A DNA stretch of 12,206 bases from Bacteroidales bacterium UBA1754 (GCA_002315615.1 DCHK01000021.1:1-12206), one strand, 5' to 3'; shown: positions 1 through 7,410, counted from the stretch's first letter. The notes: generated by a model not told the origin, from the sequence alone. Numbers and translations: made by a program.

Positions 1-1007
1 GGTACGGCGGCGAAATGAAAAAAGGTATGTTCTCTATGATGAACTACTACTTGCCACTTAAAGGTATGGCTTCTATGCACTGCTCTGCAAACTGCAATAT
101 GGAAGGTAAAGATACTGCTATCTTCTTCGGTTTGTCTGGTACAGGTAAAACTACTTTGTCAACCGACCCAAAACGTAAATTGATTGGTGACGACGAACAC
201 GGATGGGACGACAACGGTGTGTTCAACTTCGAAGGTGGTTGCTACGCAAAAGTTATCGGTCTTTCTAAAGAACACGAACCAGATATTTATGGTGCTATCA
301 AACGCGATGCATTGCTTGAAAACGTAACAGTTGATGCTAATGGCAAAATCGATTTCAACGATAAATCAGTTACTGAAAATACTCGTGTATCTTACCCAAT
401 CAACCACATCAAAAATATTCAACCAGGTTCATCTGCTCCAGCAGCTAAGAATGTAATTTTCTTGTCGGCTGACGCATTTGGTGTGCTTCCTCCTGTATCT
501 ATTCTTACTCCAGAACAAACTAAATACTATTTCTTGAGTGGATTTACTGCTAAATTGGCTGGTACAGAACGTGGTATTACCGAACCAACTCCAACATTCT
601 CAGCTTGTTTCGGTCAAGCATTCTTGGAATTGCACCCAACAAAATATGCTGAAGAATTGGTTAAGAAAATGGAAAAATCAGGTGCTAAAGCATACTTGGT
701 TAACACTGGTTGGAACGGAACTGGCAAACGTATCTCTATTCCTGATACTCGTGGTATCATCGACGCTATTCTCGATGGTTCTATCTTGAAAGCAGAAACT
801 AAGATGATTCCTATGTTCAACTTTGAAGTTCCTACTTCATTGCCAGGTGTAAATCCTGCTATCCTCGACCCACGCGATACTTACAAATGCGCTTGCGAAT
901 GGGAAGAAAAAGCAAAAGATTTGGCTGCACGCTTTATCAAAAACTTCGAAAAATATACAACTAACGAAGCAGGTAAAGCATTGGTTGCTGCTGGTCCTAA
1001 ATTGTAA
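1..1007 (+). CDS. pckA: ATP-dependent phosphoenolpyruvate carboxykinase, C-terminal part
   Basis: Interconverts oxaloacetate plus ATP and phosphoenolpyruvate, CO2 and ADP in the cytosol. Bacteroidales also run it in the CO2-fixing direction during succinate fermentation (family knowledge). The reading frame is already open at the left edge (codons Y-G-G-E precede the first ATG at 15), so the gene is cut by the window. About 334 residues are visible of the roughly 535-540 usual for the ATP-type enzyme, so some 200 N-terminal residues lie outside. The P-loop GLSGTGKTT is at 129-155 and the metal/nucleotide motif LIGDDEHGW at 180-206, both hallmarks of the ATP-dependent class. Codon use is noticeably stricter than in the lipoprotein genes downstream, as expected for a highly expressed gene. 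It ends at TAA and is followed by a strong terminator. Identity is near certain. Confidence 0.97.
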   Translation, partial: YGGEMKKGMFSMMNYYLPLKGMASMHCSANCNMEGKDTAIFFGLSGTGKTTLSTDPKRKLIGDDEHGWDDNGVFNFEGGCYAKVIGLSKEHEPDIYGAIKRDALLENVTVDANGKIDFNDKSVTENTRVSYPINHIKNIQPGSSAPAAKNVIFLSADAFGVLPPVSILTPEQTKYYFLSGFTAKLAGTERGITEPTPTFSACFGQAFLELHPTKYAEELVKKMEKSGAKAYLVNTGWNGTGKRISIPDTRGIIDAILDGSILKAETKMIPMFNFEVPTSLPGVNPAILDPRDTYKCACEWEEKAKDLAARFIKNFEKYTTNEAGKALVAAGPKL

Positions 1008-1027
1008 TTTAATTCAATTTAATAACG

Positions 1028-1064
1028 AAGAACAGTCGCCCAAACGAGCGACTGTTCTTTTTTT
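1028..1064 (+). terminator. Rho-independent terminator of pckA
   Basis: A perfect 12-bp stem (AAGAACAGTCGC, 1028-1039, pairing with 1048-1059) encloses an 8-base loop. The right arm runs into an almost pure T stretch to 1064. It lies 20 bp after the pckA stop codon and separates pckA from the lipoprotein gene. Confidence 0.93.
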
Positions 1065-1088
1065 CTTTGTACAAAAGTTTTTTTACCG

Positions 1089-1697
1089 ATGAAATCGAAG
1101 ATTTTATATATAGCATTTTTTCTGTTGTTGTTTGTAAGTTGCCGAAAGCAGACTTTGCAAACGGGCGATTTAATTTTTGTGGGCTTGAACCTCGACAGTA
1201 TGTCTGCATACGGAGAATTAACCTACATTCATACTGCTATTGCCGAAGTTACCGATAGCGGAACTTACATTATCGATGCCACATTGATACACGGCGTTGA
1301 CAGACATCCGTTGGCGGTGTTTTTCGAAGATTTCACTTTGAAAGATGGTTCACTTCCTGTTTTTGATGTGATGCGGCTGAAAGACAATGCAAAAGCGGCG
1401 AGTTATGTAGAAAATGCTAAAAAATTCGTCGGACAGAAATACAATATTCACTTTACTAAAAGCGACACTGCAAAATATTGCACCGAGTTGATTCGTGATA
1501 GTTACATCGCCGACGGCAAATTTCTTTTTGATGAAAAACCGCTCGATTTTACCGATAAAAATGGCGAGATGCCACAATATTGGCCTTGGCTTTTTGGTCT
1601 GCTCAATTGCGAAGTTCCACAAGGAAAAATGGGCGTTCTGCCCAAAGAGATGGCACAAAGCGATTTGCTCGAAAAAGTGGATGTTATTGTGCAGTAG
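1089..1697 (+). CDS. Lipoprotein, YiiX / C92-like permuted papain-fold hydrolase
   Basis: A 202-residue protein with a lipoprotein signal peptide: a hydrophobic stretch at residues 5-16 and lipobox F-V-S-C, with acylated Cys18. The mature part begins with QTGDLIF (24-30), the typical opening of YiiX/YebB-like proteins (Peptidase_C92, a circularly permuted NlpC/P60-papain fold). In such permuted enzymes the catalytic His precedes the Cys. Here YIHTAIA gives His48 and KYCTELI gives Cys131, with the expected order and surroundings. Known members are amidases or peptidases acting on cell-wall or lipid-linked substrates; the substrate here cannot be told. It stands alone after the pckA terminator and converges with the zeta toxin gene across only 23 bp, with no visible terminator between them. 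The family call rests on motifs only; a catalytically idle relative cannot be excluded. Confidence 0.66.
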   Translation: MKSKILYIAFFLLLFVSCRKQTLQTGDLIFVGLNLDSMSAYGELTYIHTAIAEVTDSGTYIIDATLIHGVDRHPLAVFFEDFTLKDGSLPVFDVMRLKDNAKAASYVENAKKFVGQKYNIHFTKSDTAKYCTELIRDSYIADGKFLFDEKPLDFTDKNGEMPQYWPWLFGLLNCEVPQGKMGVLPKEMAQSDLLEKVDVIVQ

Positions 1698-1720
1698 TCA
1701 ACGCAAAAAGTTGTTTGTCG

Positions 1721-2314
1721 CTATATCAGTCCTTTTGCCCAATTGGGAATTTCGTCGGTATATTTTTTGAACAAATTCCCGCTTTTGTATCGAAACAAAA
1801 TGCGTGCGTTTTCGTTTTCTATGGAGTTGTCGTAGATGTAAACTCTATCGGCAACCGTCAGGATTTTTGCACAATTAAGAATTGATTTCGAGTAACGCGA
1901 AATGATTTTCGTGATAGGTACATCGTGTCCACCTTTCATCACACGGTTGGCTATTCGTGCAGCATTGATGGTGGGCGAGTCGGTCGAAACGAAAAACAGA
2001 CGAATGAAATATCCTGCTTTTTTGGCTCGTATCAAGAAATCGACTTTGTCTTGTGCCGAAAATACGGTTTCGAAAATCATACTTTTCTTTTCGGAGAGAT
2101 ATTGTTCACGCATATTTTCTGCATATTTTGCTGCTTTTATAACGGCTTCTTGCGAGTTCCAATCGCCAAATTTCTCTTGTGCTATATTGTCGGGATTGAT
2201 GTAAATGCAGTCTTCCATCCATTCGTGTTTTAGTATTTGCGAAGTGATGGTCGTTTTGCCCGAACCATTTGGACCAGCAATTATAATGAGCAATGGCAGA
2301 TGATTATTTCCCAT
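1721..2314 (-). CDS. Zeta-type toxin kinase (COG4185-like P-loop protein)
   Basis: A 197-residue P-loop kinase of the zeta/PezT class. Studied members phosphorylate UDP-N-acetylglucosamine and so poison peptidoglycan synthesis. Walker A AGPNGSGKTT is at residues 13-22, with nucleotide-binding Lys20. NPDNIA (40-45) carries Asp42 in the place of the catalytic Asp. FETVFS (81-86), the arginine-bearing ANRVMKGGHDVP (122-133), SRYSKS (139-144) and a YDNS motif near residue 160 follow in the order known for COG4185 proteins. Length fits a complete protein and no key motif is missing. Its ATG overlaps the end of the upstream HTH gene by 11 bp, which suggests translational coupling with the antitoxin. 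Relatives with this P-loop are sometimes annotated only as ATPases, so toxicity is inferred from family and gene pairing. Confidence 0.87.
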   Translation of the reverse strand: MGNNHLPLLIIIAGPNGSGKTTITSQILKHEWMEDCIYINPDNIAQEKFGDWNSQEAVIKAAKYAENMREQYLSEKKSMIFETVFSAQDKVDFLIRAKKAGYFIRLFFVSTDSPTINAARIANRVMKGGHDVPITKIISRYSKSILNCAKILTVADRVYIYDNSIENENARILFRYKSGNLFKKYTDEIPNWAKGLI

Positions 2315-2696
2315 ATTTTTCGGCTTCTTCGCGGCAGATTTTTATTTGTTCTGCCAATTCTGATTCGTATTTTTGTTTCAGCGCCATATTCTCGGCTTTT
2401 ACGGCTGCTGCCGCATCTTTCATCAATTGTTCAAGTTGTTCGTCGGTGGGGTCGGTTTGTGCATTGAATTTGTAGTGCATATCTACGTTTGAAGATTCTA
2501 CAAAGTCAATCTTCATTCCCAAAGCATCGGCTATATTTGACAATATATCCAAGCCAACGGAACTTTTCCCTTTTTCTATTCTGCAAAGGTTGGCGGCGTC
2601 AAGTCCTGCTTTTTGTGCCAAATCTTTGGCGTCAAGTCCTTTTGCTTCACGCAGTTGTTTGATGCGTTCGCCTATTCTTGTACGATTGTCATTCAT
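2304..2696 (-). CDS. XRE-family HTH antitoxin / autorepressor of the zeta pair
   Basis: A 130-residue protein. Residues about 6-62 form a Cro/C1-type helix-turn-helix (IGERIKQLREAKGL, DLAQKAGLDAANLCRIEKGK, LSNIADALGM). The remainder (about 80-130) is charged and strongly helical (DEQLEQLMKDAAAAVKAEN and onward). This layout resembles PezA, where an N-terminal DNA-binding domain is joined to a C-terminal helical part that blocks the kinase toxin. It lies directly upstream of, and overlaps, the zeta toxin gene, as expected when the antitoxin is made first. The start ATG at 2694-2696 is preceded by a short region with a good promoter and repeated TTGTTGTA words, probable sites for its own repression. 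The C-terminal inhibitor role is inferred from context, not from a recognised motif. Confidence 0.85.
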   Translation of the reverse strand: MNDNRTRIGERIKQLREAKGLDAKDLAQKAGLDAANLCRIEKGKSSVGLDILSNIADALGMKIDFVESSNVDMHYKFNAQTDPTDEQLEQLMKDAAAAVKAENMALKQKYESELAEQIKICREEAEKYGK

Positions 2697-2703
2697 AACA
2701 TAA

Positions 2704-2753
2704 TTGTTTTATTCAACAAAAGTACAACAATTATTGTTAAATACAACAATAAT
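2704..2753 (-). promoter_or_regulatory. Repeat-rich candidate operator for the XRE antitoxin
   Basis: The word TACAACAAT (plus strand) occurs at 2723-2731 and again at 2742-2750, 19 bp apart, close to two helical turns. The first copy is part of an inverted repeat, AACAAT-T-ATTGTT (2726-2738). A further inverted pair, TTGTT (2704-2708) and AACAA (2715-2719), flanks the transcription start side. The copies overlap the -33 and -7 elements, so a bound repressor would block RNA polymerase. Assignment to the XRE protein is inference from position. Confidence 0.5.
2717..2749 (-). promoter_or_regulatory. Promoter of the toxin-antitoxin operon
   Basis: Reading the minus strand, TACTTTTG (2717-2724) matches the Bacteroidota -7 consensus TAnnTTTG exactly. 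TTGTTG (2744-2749) lies 19 bp upstream in the -33 position. The start codon follows about 20 bp after the -7 element, giving a short leader. The promoter fits between the end of the epimerase gene (2755) and the antitoxin start (2696), so the pair can be transcribed independently of the epimerase. Confidence 0.65.
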
Positions 2754-2754
2754 A

Positions 2755-3774
2755 TCAGATTTTTTTCTTCGCTTGTTCTAAAATTTCTATCACTTTGTCG
2801 CACCAAGCGTCAAATTCTGCGTCTTCTTTTTGGCATTCTTTGTGAGAAAGCACGTATTCCAATGTGCGAGCAATGCCTTGTTCTAAACGAACGGTTGCTT
2901 TGAAATCGGGTACTGCGCGTTTCAACTTTTCGTTGTCGAAGACTACGGTATTTGCTTTGTCGCCAATCAGTCCGCCTTTGTAGTCGAAAAACTTGCCTGT
3001 GCTTGCAATGAAGTCAGACGAAACGTAGTAAGGTTTGTATTCCACGCCAAGTGTATCTGCTATGCACTGGTGAATTTGGTTCCACGTGAGCGACTCGTCC
3101 GATGTAATTTGAAATGCTTCGCCAATAGCGTGAACATTTCCCATTAGTCCTACAAAACCCTTTGCAAAGTCACTATTGTGCGTTACTGTCCATAGTGATG
3201 TGCCGTCGCCGTGAACGATGACGGGTTTTCCTTGTAGCATACGCTTCACTACTTGCCAACTGCCAAAATTTCCGTGTACGCCAACAGGAACCGAACGTTC
3301 GTCGTAGGTGTGGCTTGGTCGCACAATAGTAATGGGAAAATTCTCGGTGCGATATTTTTCTATCAAAAAATTTTCGCACGTAATTTTGTCGCGAGAGTAT
3401 TGCCAATACGGATTTTTAAGCGGTGTAGATTCTGTAATAATGTAATTTGCCAAAGGTTTTTGATATGCCGAGGCAGAACTTATAAAGATGAATTGTTTTG
3501 TTTTCCCATTGAAAATTCGGTAGTCGCGCTCAATTTGTTCTTGTTTGAAGCAAATAAAATCGCAAACGCAGTCGAACGAAAGACCTTTAATTTTTTCGGC
3601 AACTTCTGCTTCGTTGTTAATGTCGGCAGTTATATGTTGTATATTTTGAGGAAGAATATCGTTGCGGTTTCCTCTGTTGACGAGATAAAGTTCCCAATTT
3701 GGATTTTGTGCTACCAATTTTGAAATGGCTGCGCTAATGGTGCCTGTTCCTCCAATGAATAATGCTTTTTTCAT
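2755..3774 (-). CDS. NAD(P)-dependent epimerase/dehydratase (extended/atypical SDR)
   Basis: A 339-residue Rossmann-fold protein of the NAD-dependent epimerase/dehydratase superfamily. The dinucleotide-binding glycine motif GGTGTISAAI is at residues 8-17, right after the first beta strand (KALFIG). A basic NRG (33-35) follows the second strand. The SSASAY segment (99-104) and the catalytic-type pair Tyr126-x3-Lys130 (YSRDK) are present. The substrate is likely a nucleotide sugar or related sugar, but similar atypical SDRs with changed activity exist, so the reaction is not assigned. It is the first gene of the minus-strand group and has its own upstream -7 element. The toxin-antitoxin genes downstream have a separate promoter, so the link between them may be only positional. 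Confidence 0.8.
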   Translation of the reverse strand: MKKALFIGGTGTISAAISKLVAQNPNWELYLVNRGNRNDILPQNIQHITADINNEAEVAEKIKGLSFDCVCDFICFKQEQIERDYRIFNGKTKQFIFISSASAYQKPLANYIITESTPLKNPYWQYSRDKITCENFLIEKYRTENFPITIVRPSHTYDERSVPVGVHGNFGSWQVVKRMLQGKPVIVHGDGTSLWTVTHNSDFAKGFVGLMGNVHAIGEAFQITSDESLTWNQIHQCIADTLGVEYKPYYVSSDFIASTGKFFDYKGGLIGDKANTVVFDNEKLKRAVPDFKATVRLEQGIARTLEYVLSHKECQKEDAEFDAWCDKVIEILEQAKKKI

Positions 3775-3790
3775 TTGTCTTGTTTTTTGA

Positions 3791-3798
3791 CAAAGATA
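3791..3798 (-). promoter_or_regulatory. -7 element of the epimerase gene
   Basis: On the minus strand TATCTTTG is an exact TAnnTTTG match, 16 bp before the start codon. The upstream -33 region (around 3817-3822, TTCGCA on the minus strand) is a poor match. Confidence 0.5.
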
Positions 3799-3832
3799 GA
3801 AGAAAAATCAAAAAACTGCGAATGCTTGTTAT

Positions 3833-3864
3833 TTTGTTTTTAAGTGGAATTATTATTACTTTTA
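3833..3864 (+). promoter_or_regulatory. Promoter of the acyltransferase-NigD-regulator operon
   Basis: TTTG (3833-3836) and TACTTTTA (3857-3864, one mismatch to TAnnTTTG) are separated by 20 bp, the usual Bacteroidota -33/-7 spacing. The predicted start is near 3871, leaving a leader of about 17 bases before the ATG at 3888. Confidence 0.45.
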
Positions 3865-3887
3865 CGAGGAAATAAAAGAATAACGAT

Positions 3888-5030
3888 ATGGAACAAAATT
3901 TCGATGAAATTCGCCCTTATAATCAGTCGGAGGTGAATGCGGTGGTTCGTCGTATTGCTGCCAACGAACAATTTGTGGCGGCACTTGCCAACTTGATGCC
4001 ACAGTACGACAAGGAAACAATAAAGAAAAAACTTGAAGCAATAAAAACTACCAAAGAATTTCAAGGAGTGTTTGTTTGTCCTATCACGCGTAGCATTGTG
4101 GATAAGTGCAGTACCTCTATTTCGATTGATGGACTTGAACTTGTGCGCAAAAAGTACAACAGAGTTTTCATTTCAAATCATCGCGATATTGTGTTAGACG
4201 CCTTGTTGCTGAATGTTTTGTTTTTTGAAAACGACATTGCTACTACCGAAGTGGCAATTGGCAACAACCTTTTCGTTACGCCGTGGATGGAGCCTTTGGC
4301 AAGAATTAACAATAATATTGTAGTGAAACGAAATGTACCAGTCAGACAAATGCTCGAAGTGTCGAGTGTGCTTTCGTCTTACATTAGATATTCTATCACC
4401 GAAAAACATTCTGCCCTTTGGATAGCGCAACGCGAGGGACGAGCAAAAGATTCTAACGACCGCACGCAAGAAAGTTTGCTAAAAATGCTCAATATAAGTG
4501 GCACTAAATCTATACCCGAAAATTTTGCCGAATTAAATCTTACGCCACTTACTATTTGTTATGAGTACGACCCTTGCGACTTTTTGAAAGCAAAAGAATT
4601 TCAACTGAAGCGCGACAATGCCGATTACAAGAAAACGCCACAAGACGATGCCGAGAATATGCTCACGGGAATTTACGGATGGAAAGGTGAAGTGAAATAC
4701 ATTATTTCTACGCTCGACGAAGAACTGCTAAATATTCCAGACGGAACGAAAAACGAGCAATATACGGCCGTGGCACAACTCGTTGACAAACACATTCATA
4801 AAAACTACAAAATCTTTGCAAATAATCGTGTGGCGTACGATTTGCTGACGGGCGAAAACCGTTTTGCGAAAGAATATACAGCCGAAGAAAAAGCAAAATT
4901 TGAAACGTATCTGCAAGGTCAGTTAGACAAAATTAACATTCCGAACAAAGATGTCGATTTTTTGCGTACAAAAATGTTGGAAATGTACGCTAATCCTCTG
5001 AAAAATCACCTTATAGCAATAGGAAAATAA
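3888..5030 (+). CDS. Glycerolipid acyltransferase-like protein (PlsB/PlsC superfamily)
   Basis: A 380-residue protein with the ordered blocks of glycerophosphate acyltransferases. SNHRDIVLD (96-104) corresponds to block I with His98 as catalytic base. A block-II-like stretch around 123-148 holds a hydrophobic segment and basic residues (PWMEPLARI, VVKRN). QREGRAKDSNDRTQ (181-194) corresponds to the EGxRSR-type block III that binds the phosphate. The expected role is transfer of a fatty acyl group to glycerol-phosphate or a related acceptor at the inner membrane. There is no obvious signal peptide or membrane span. As counted, block I is H-x5-D rather than the textbook H-x4-D, unless Asp100 is the functional acid. 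The NigD-like gene starts 4 bp downstream, so the two are probably co-transcribed. Acceptor specificity is unknown. Confidence 0.73.
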   Translation: MEQNFDEIRPYNQSEVNAVVRRIAANEQFVAALANLMPQYDKETIKKKLEAIKTTKEFQGVFVCPITRSIVDKCSTSISIDGLELVRKKYNRVFISNHRDIVLDALLLNVLFFENDIATTEVAIGNNLFVTPWMEPLARINNNIVVKRNVPVRQMLEVSSVLSSYIRYSITEKHSALWIAQREGRAKDSNDRTQESLLKMLNISGTKSIPENFAELNLTPLTICYEYDPCDFLKAKEFQLKRDNADYKKTPQDDAENMLTGIYGWKGEVKYIISTLDEELLNIPDGTKNEQYTAVAQLVDKHIHKNYKIFANNRVAYDLLTGENRFAKEYTAEEKAKFETYLQGQLDKINIPNKDVDFLRTKMLEMYANPLKNHLIAIGK

Positions 5031-5034
5031 CAAT

Positions 5035-5703
5035 ATGATGAAAGCAAAATTTGTCAGATTTTCAATCATAATGCTAATTGGCGTTTGTGGTTTTACGAGT
5101 TGCAATCTCGATAACGACGATGAAAATGAAATTTACGCACTGCAATTTGTAACGGTAGAAAATGCTTCGTCGGTAGATGCGCAGTTGCGACTCGACAATG
5201 GCAACTTGGTTACCGTAGAACTTGGCGAAACATCGTCTGGTACACTTACGAAAAACTTGCGTTGCTTGGCATATTACCGAACTTCGCCCACACCACAACG
5301 ACTATACAGCATACAAGAAGTGCCAACTTCTACCATCGAAGAACTGACGTATGCAAAAAAAGACTCTATCGGTTGCGACAGCACTTATTACCTTAATATG
5401 TTCTATGTGGGCGCCGACTATTTGAACGTATATTTTTCATCGTATTCGAGCAAGAAAAACATTTCGTTAATATTCAGTCCCGACCGTACTTCTTCGCAAG
5501 ATACGGCATATCTCGAACTTAGATACAATGCCAACAATAGCAAAAACTCCACCACATCGAGTGCGCCAATGTGCTTCAAATTAGAACAACTGCGAAAAGA
5601 AGGTGCAGATTCTACCATAATTTTCGTCAAGACAAATTCGCTCGTTTCGACAGGAAAATACGAGACGAAAGAGTACGAGTTCCGTCAAGTTTGGAAAAAG
5701 TAA
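5035..5703 (+). CDS. NigD-like lipoprotein
   Basis: A 222-residue secreted lipoprotein. The signal peptide has a hydrophobic core at residues 9-20 and lipobox F-T-S-C with acylated Cys23. The acidic run just after it (CNLDNDDEN) is of the kind that sends Bacteroidota lipoproteins to the cell surface. The body matches the general pattern of NigD-like proteins: an N-terminal small beta domain (QLRLDNGNLVTVE, then RCLAYYR) and a C-terminal beta-sandwich (YVGADYLNVYF, ISLIFSP, YLELRYNANN). NigD was named from a bacteriocin-associated locus, but most family members have no known function. It sits 4 bp after the acyltransferase gene and its 3' end overlaps the probable start of the regulator gene. 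ATG is doubled (5035 and 5038), so either codon may be used. The family call is from pattern memory, not alignment. Confidence 0.62.
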   Translation: MMKAKFVRFSIIMLIGVCGFTSCNLDNDDENEIYALQFVTVENASSVDAQLRLDNGNLVTVELGETSSGTLTKNLRCLAYYRTSPTPQRLYSIQEVPTSTIEELTYAKKDSIGCDSTYYLNMFYVGADYLNVYFSSYSSKKNISLIFSPDRTSSQDTAYLELRYNANNSKNSTTSSAPMCFKLEQLRKEGADSTIIFVKTNSLVSTGKYETKEYEFRQVWKK

Positions 5704-7316
5704 AAGATAAAGTTTTGAGAATTTCATTGCTAATAATTTTAGCATTTGCAATGCAAATGTCTTTTTCTGCAAGCGCCAAAAATAGTTTGCTAAAAAAACT
5801 TGATGCCACCATAGAAAAGAAAGCAATTTTCGTACAAAAGAAAGAGCAACGCATCGACTCTTTGAAGCAACTTTTGAATGAAAATAACAATGTCGAACAT
5901 AAATGTCGTGTTTTGGCTGACATTGTTGGCGAGTACAAACTCTATAACACCGATTCGCTTTTCAAGTATGTAAACATTCGGCAACAAGTGGCACAAGCCG
6001 AAGGCACCGATTTGTGCAAAAAAATGGCGAAGATGAACGAAATAGAGGCGATGTATATTGCGGGTATGTACAAAGAGGCTTTTGATGAAATAGAAAACTT
6101 GCAAAATACGAATATAGAGCCAGAGTTAAAACCCTATTTTTTTCATTTGCAGAACACACTTTTCTATTTGATGTTAGAAACTACACCTGTAGCATCGAAG
6201 AAAGAAGCGTACCAACAAATGCGCAATAGGTATCGAGACTCAATTTTGTCCGTAAATGATTCTATGTCTTTTGTGTATGTGGTTGTTTCTTCAAGTAAAG
6301 GACAAAATCCCGAATCTTCAATCGAGGCTTTGAAGAAATATCAAAAAACGCATAAATGTACCAAACAAGATTTGGCGATACTATCTTTCTGTCAAGCAGA
6401 GATTTTCGAGAATTTATCTCAAAGAGATTCTGCCGAATATTATTACATTCTGTCTGCTATCAACGACATTGAAATGGGGACACGAGAATATGTGTCGTTG
6501 CGAAAATTAGCACTAATGTTGTACGAAGATGGAGATGTGAGGCGTGCGTATAAATATTTGAGTTGTGCGATGGAAGACGCTGTTTTGTGCAAGGCACAAA
6601 TGCGTACAATGGAGGTTACAACGATTTTTCCTATTATTCAAGAAGCGTACCAAAAAGAAGTTAGCAAATACAGAACGCAAATGATTATATTCGTCGCATC
6701 TATTTGTGTGTTGCTAATACTTGTAATTTTTGCTTTTGTTATGGTTCTTCGCCAAATGAAAAAGGTATCTGACCTAAGGAACAAGACAGCAGAGATGAAT
6801 ATAAGTCTGCAAAAGATAAACGAAGAGTTGAAAAGTACCAATAACGAATTGATATTCAGTAATAAAGTAAAAGAAGAATATATAGGTCGGTATATGGATT
6901 TATGTTCTTCTTACATCGAAAAACTCGATAATTTTAGGCGAGATATAAACAAGTCGAAAAAGGAAGGGCAATCGGTAGATTTGTTTTCTATATTATCGCC
7001 TAAAAAAATAGAGAAGGAACTGAATGAATTTTATCAGAATTTTGACGCTTCTTTTCTTACAATTTTCCCCGATTTTGTCGAGAAGTTCAATCTTCTTTTG
7101 CAAGAAGATGAGCAAATAACATTGAAAACAGGAGAACGCCTAAACACAGATTTGCGTGTGTATGCTCTTGTGCGATTAGGAATCAACGACAGTGCAAAAA
7201 TTGCAAAATTCCTAAGGTTTTCGGCAAGTACAATTTACAATTGTCGTGTAAGAATGAGAAATAAATCTTGTGTAAATCGTGCGGAATTTGAGCAAAAAGT
7301 GATGGAAATCTTGTAA
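5691..7316 (+). CDS. Membrane-bound sensor/regulator, DUF6377-like (TPR + TM + coiled coil + HTH)
   Basis: I place the start at TTG 5691, giving 541 residues with a good signal peptide (MEKVKDKVLR, hydrophobic ISLLIILAFA, then SASA-K as cleavage region). An ATG at 5571 in the same frame would add 40 basic, unlikely residues lying wholly inside the NigD-like gene. The mature part is helical and TPR-like up to about residue 320. One transmembrane helix follows (about 331-353, MIIFVASICVLLILVIFAF). A coiled coil comes next (about 355-430, KINEELKSTNNEL). A C-terminal DNA-binding-like region ends it (about 485-525: YALVRLGINDSAKIAKFLR, then STIYNCRVRMRNKS). This is the layout of DUF6377 proteins, thought to sense in the periplasm and regulate transcription from the membrane. 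The position just before SusE/GH66 suggests that it controls them. The start at 5691 overlaps the NigD-like stop by 13 bp, so translation may be coupled. Confidence 0.78.
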   Translation: MEKVKDKVLRISLLIILAFAMQMSFSASAKNSLLKKLDATIEKKAIFVQKKEQRIDSLKQLLNENNNVEHKCRVLADIVGEYKLYNTDSLFKYVNIRQQVAQAEGTDLCKKMAKMNEIEAMYIAGMYKEAFDEIENLQNTNIEPELKPYFFHLQNTLFYLMLETTPVASKKEAYQQMRNRYRDSILSVNDSMSFVYVVVSSSKGQNPESSIEALKKYQKTHKCTKQDLAILSFCQAEIFENLSQRDSAEYYYILSAINDIEMGTREYVSLRKLALMLYEDGDVRRAYKYLSCAMEDAVLCKAQMRTMEVTTIFPIIQEAYQKEVSKYRTQMIIFVASICVLLILVIFAFVMVLRQMKKVSDLRNKTAEMNISLQKINEELKSTNNELIFSNKVKEEYIGRYMDLCSSYIEKLDNFRRDINKSKKEGQSVDLFSILSPKKIEKELNEFYQNFDASFLTIFPDFVEKFNLLLQEDEQITLKTGERLNTDLRVYALVRLGINDSAKIAKFLRFSASTIYNCRVRMRNKSCVNRAEFEQKVMEIL

Positions 7317-7333
7317 TTTAATCTACTTTTTTA
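7317..7333 (+). repeat. 17-bp direct repeat, copy 1
   Basis: TTTAATCTACTTTTTTA begins immediately after the regulator's stop codon. It is identical to copy 2 at 7384-7400, 67 bp away, in the intergenic region ahead of the SusE-like gene. Candidate binding site for the regulator, or a chance AT-rich duplication. Confidence 0.85.
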
Positions 7334-7383
7334 GCAAACAAAAAAGAAATTAAATAATTGAATGTTATTTATTTGCCTTTTTC

Positions 7384-7400
7384 TTTAATCTACTTTTTTA
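7384..7400 (+). repeat. 17-bp direct repeat, copy 2
   Basis: The second perfect copy of TTTAATCTACTTTTTTA lies about 10 bp upstream of the likely -33 position of the SusE promoter. Flanking bases differ from copy 1 on both sides, so the repeat is exactly 17 bp. Confidence 0.85.
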
Positions 7401-7410
7401 CAACTATCCA

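Noticed and set aside
1062..1069. TTTCTTTG as a -7 element for the YiiX-like lipoprotein gene
   Set aside because: It lacks the TA, has no -33 partner and coincides with the T tract of the pckA terminator; the promoter of this gene remains unseen.
2491..2514. Inverted repeat GAAGATT...AATCTTC inside the antitoxin gene
   Set aside because: Only 7 bp, inside coding sequence, with no T tract or other context; probably chance.
5571..5690. In-frame ATG extension of the regulator by 40 residues
   Set aside because: The extension is basic and unlike a signal peptide, lies fully inside the NigD-like gene, and would bury the obvious signal sequence internally.
7333..7387. Possible hairpin (GCAAACAAA with TTTATTTGC) followed by Ts after the regulator gene
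   Set aside because: The stem has a mismatch, is almost all A/T and has a long loop; too weak to call a terminator.
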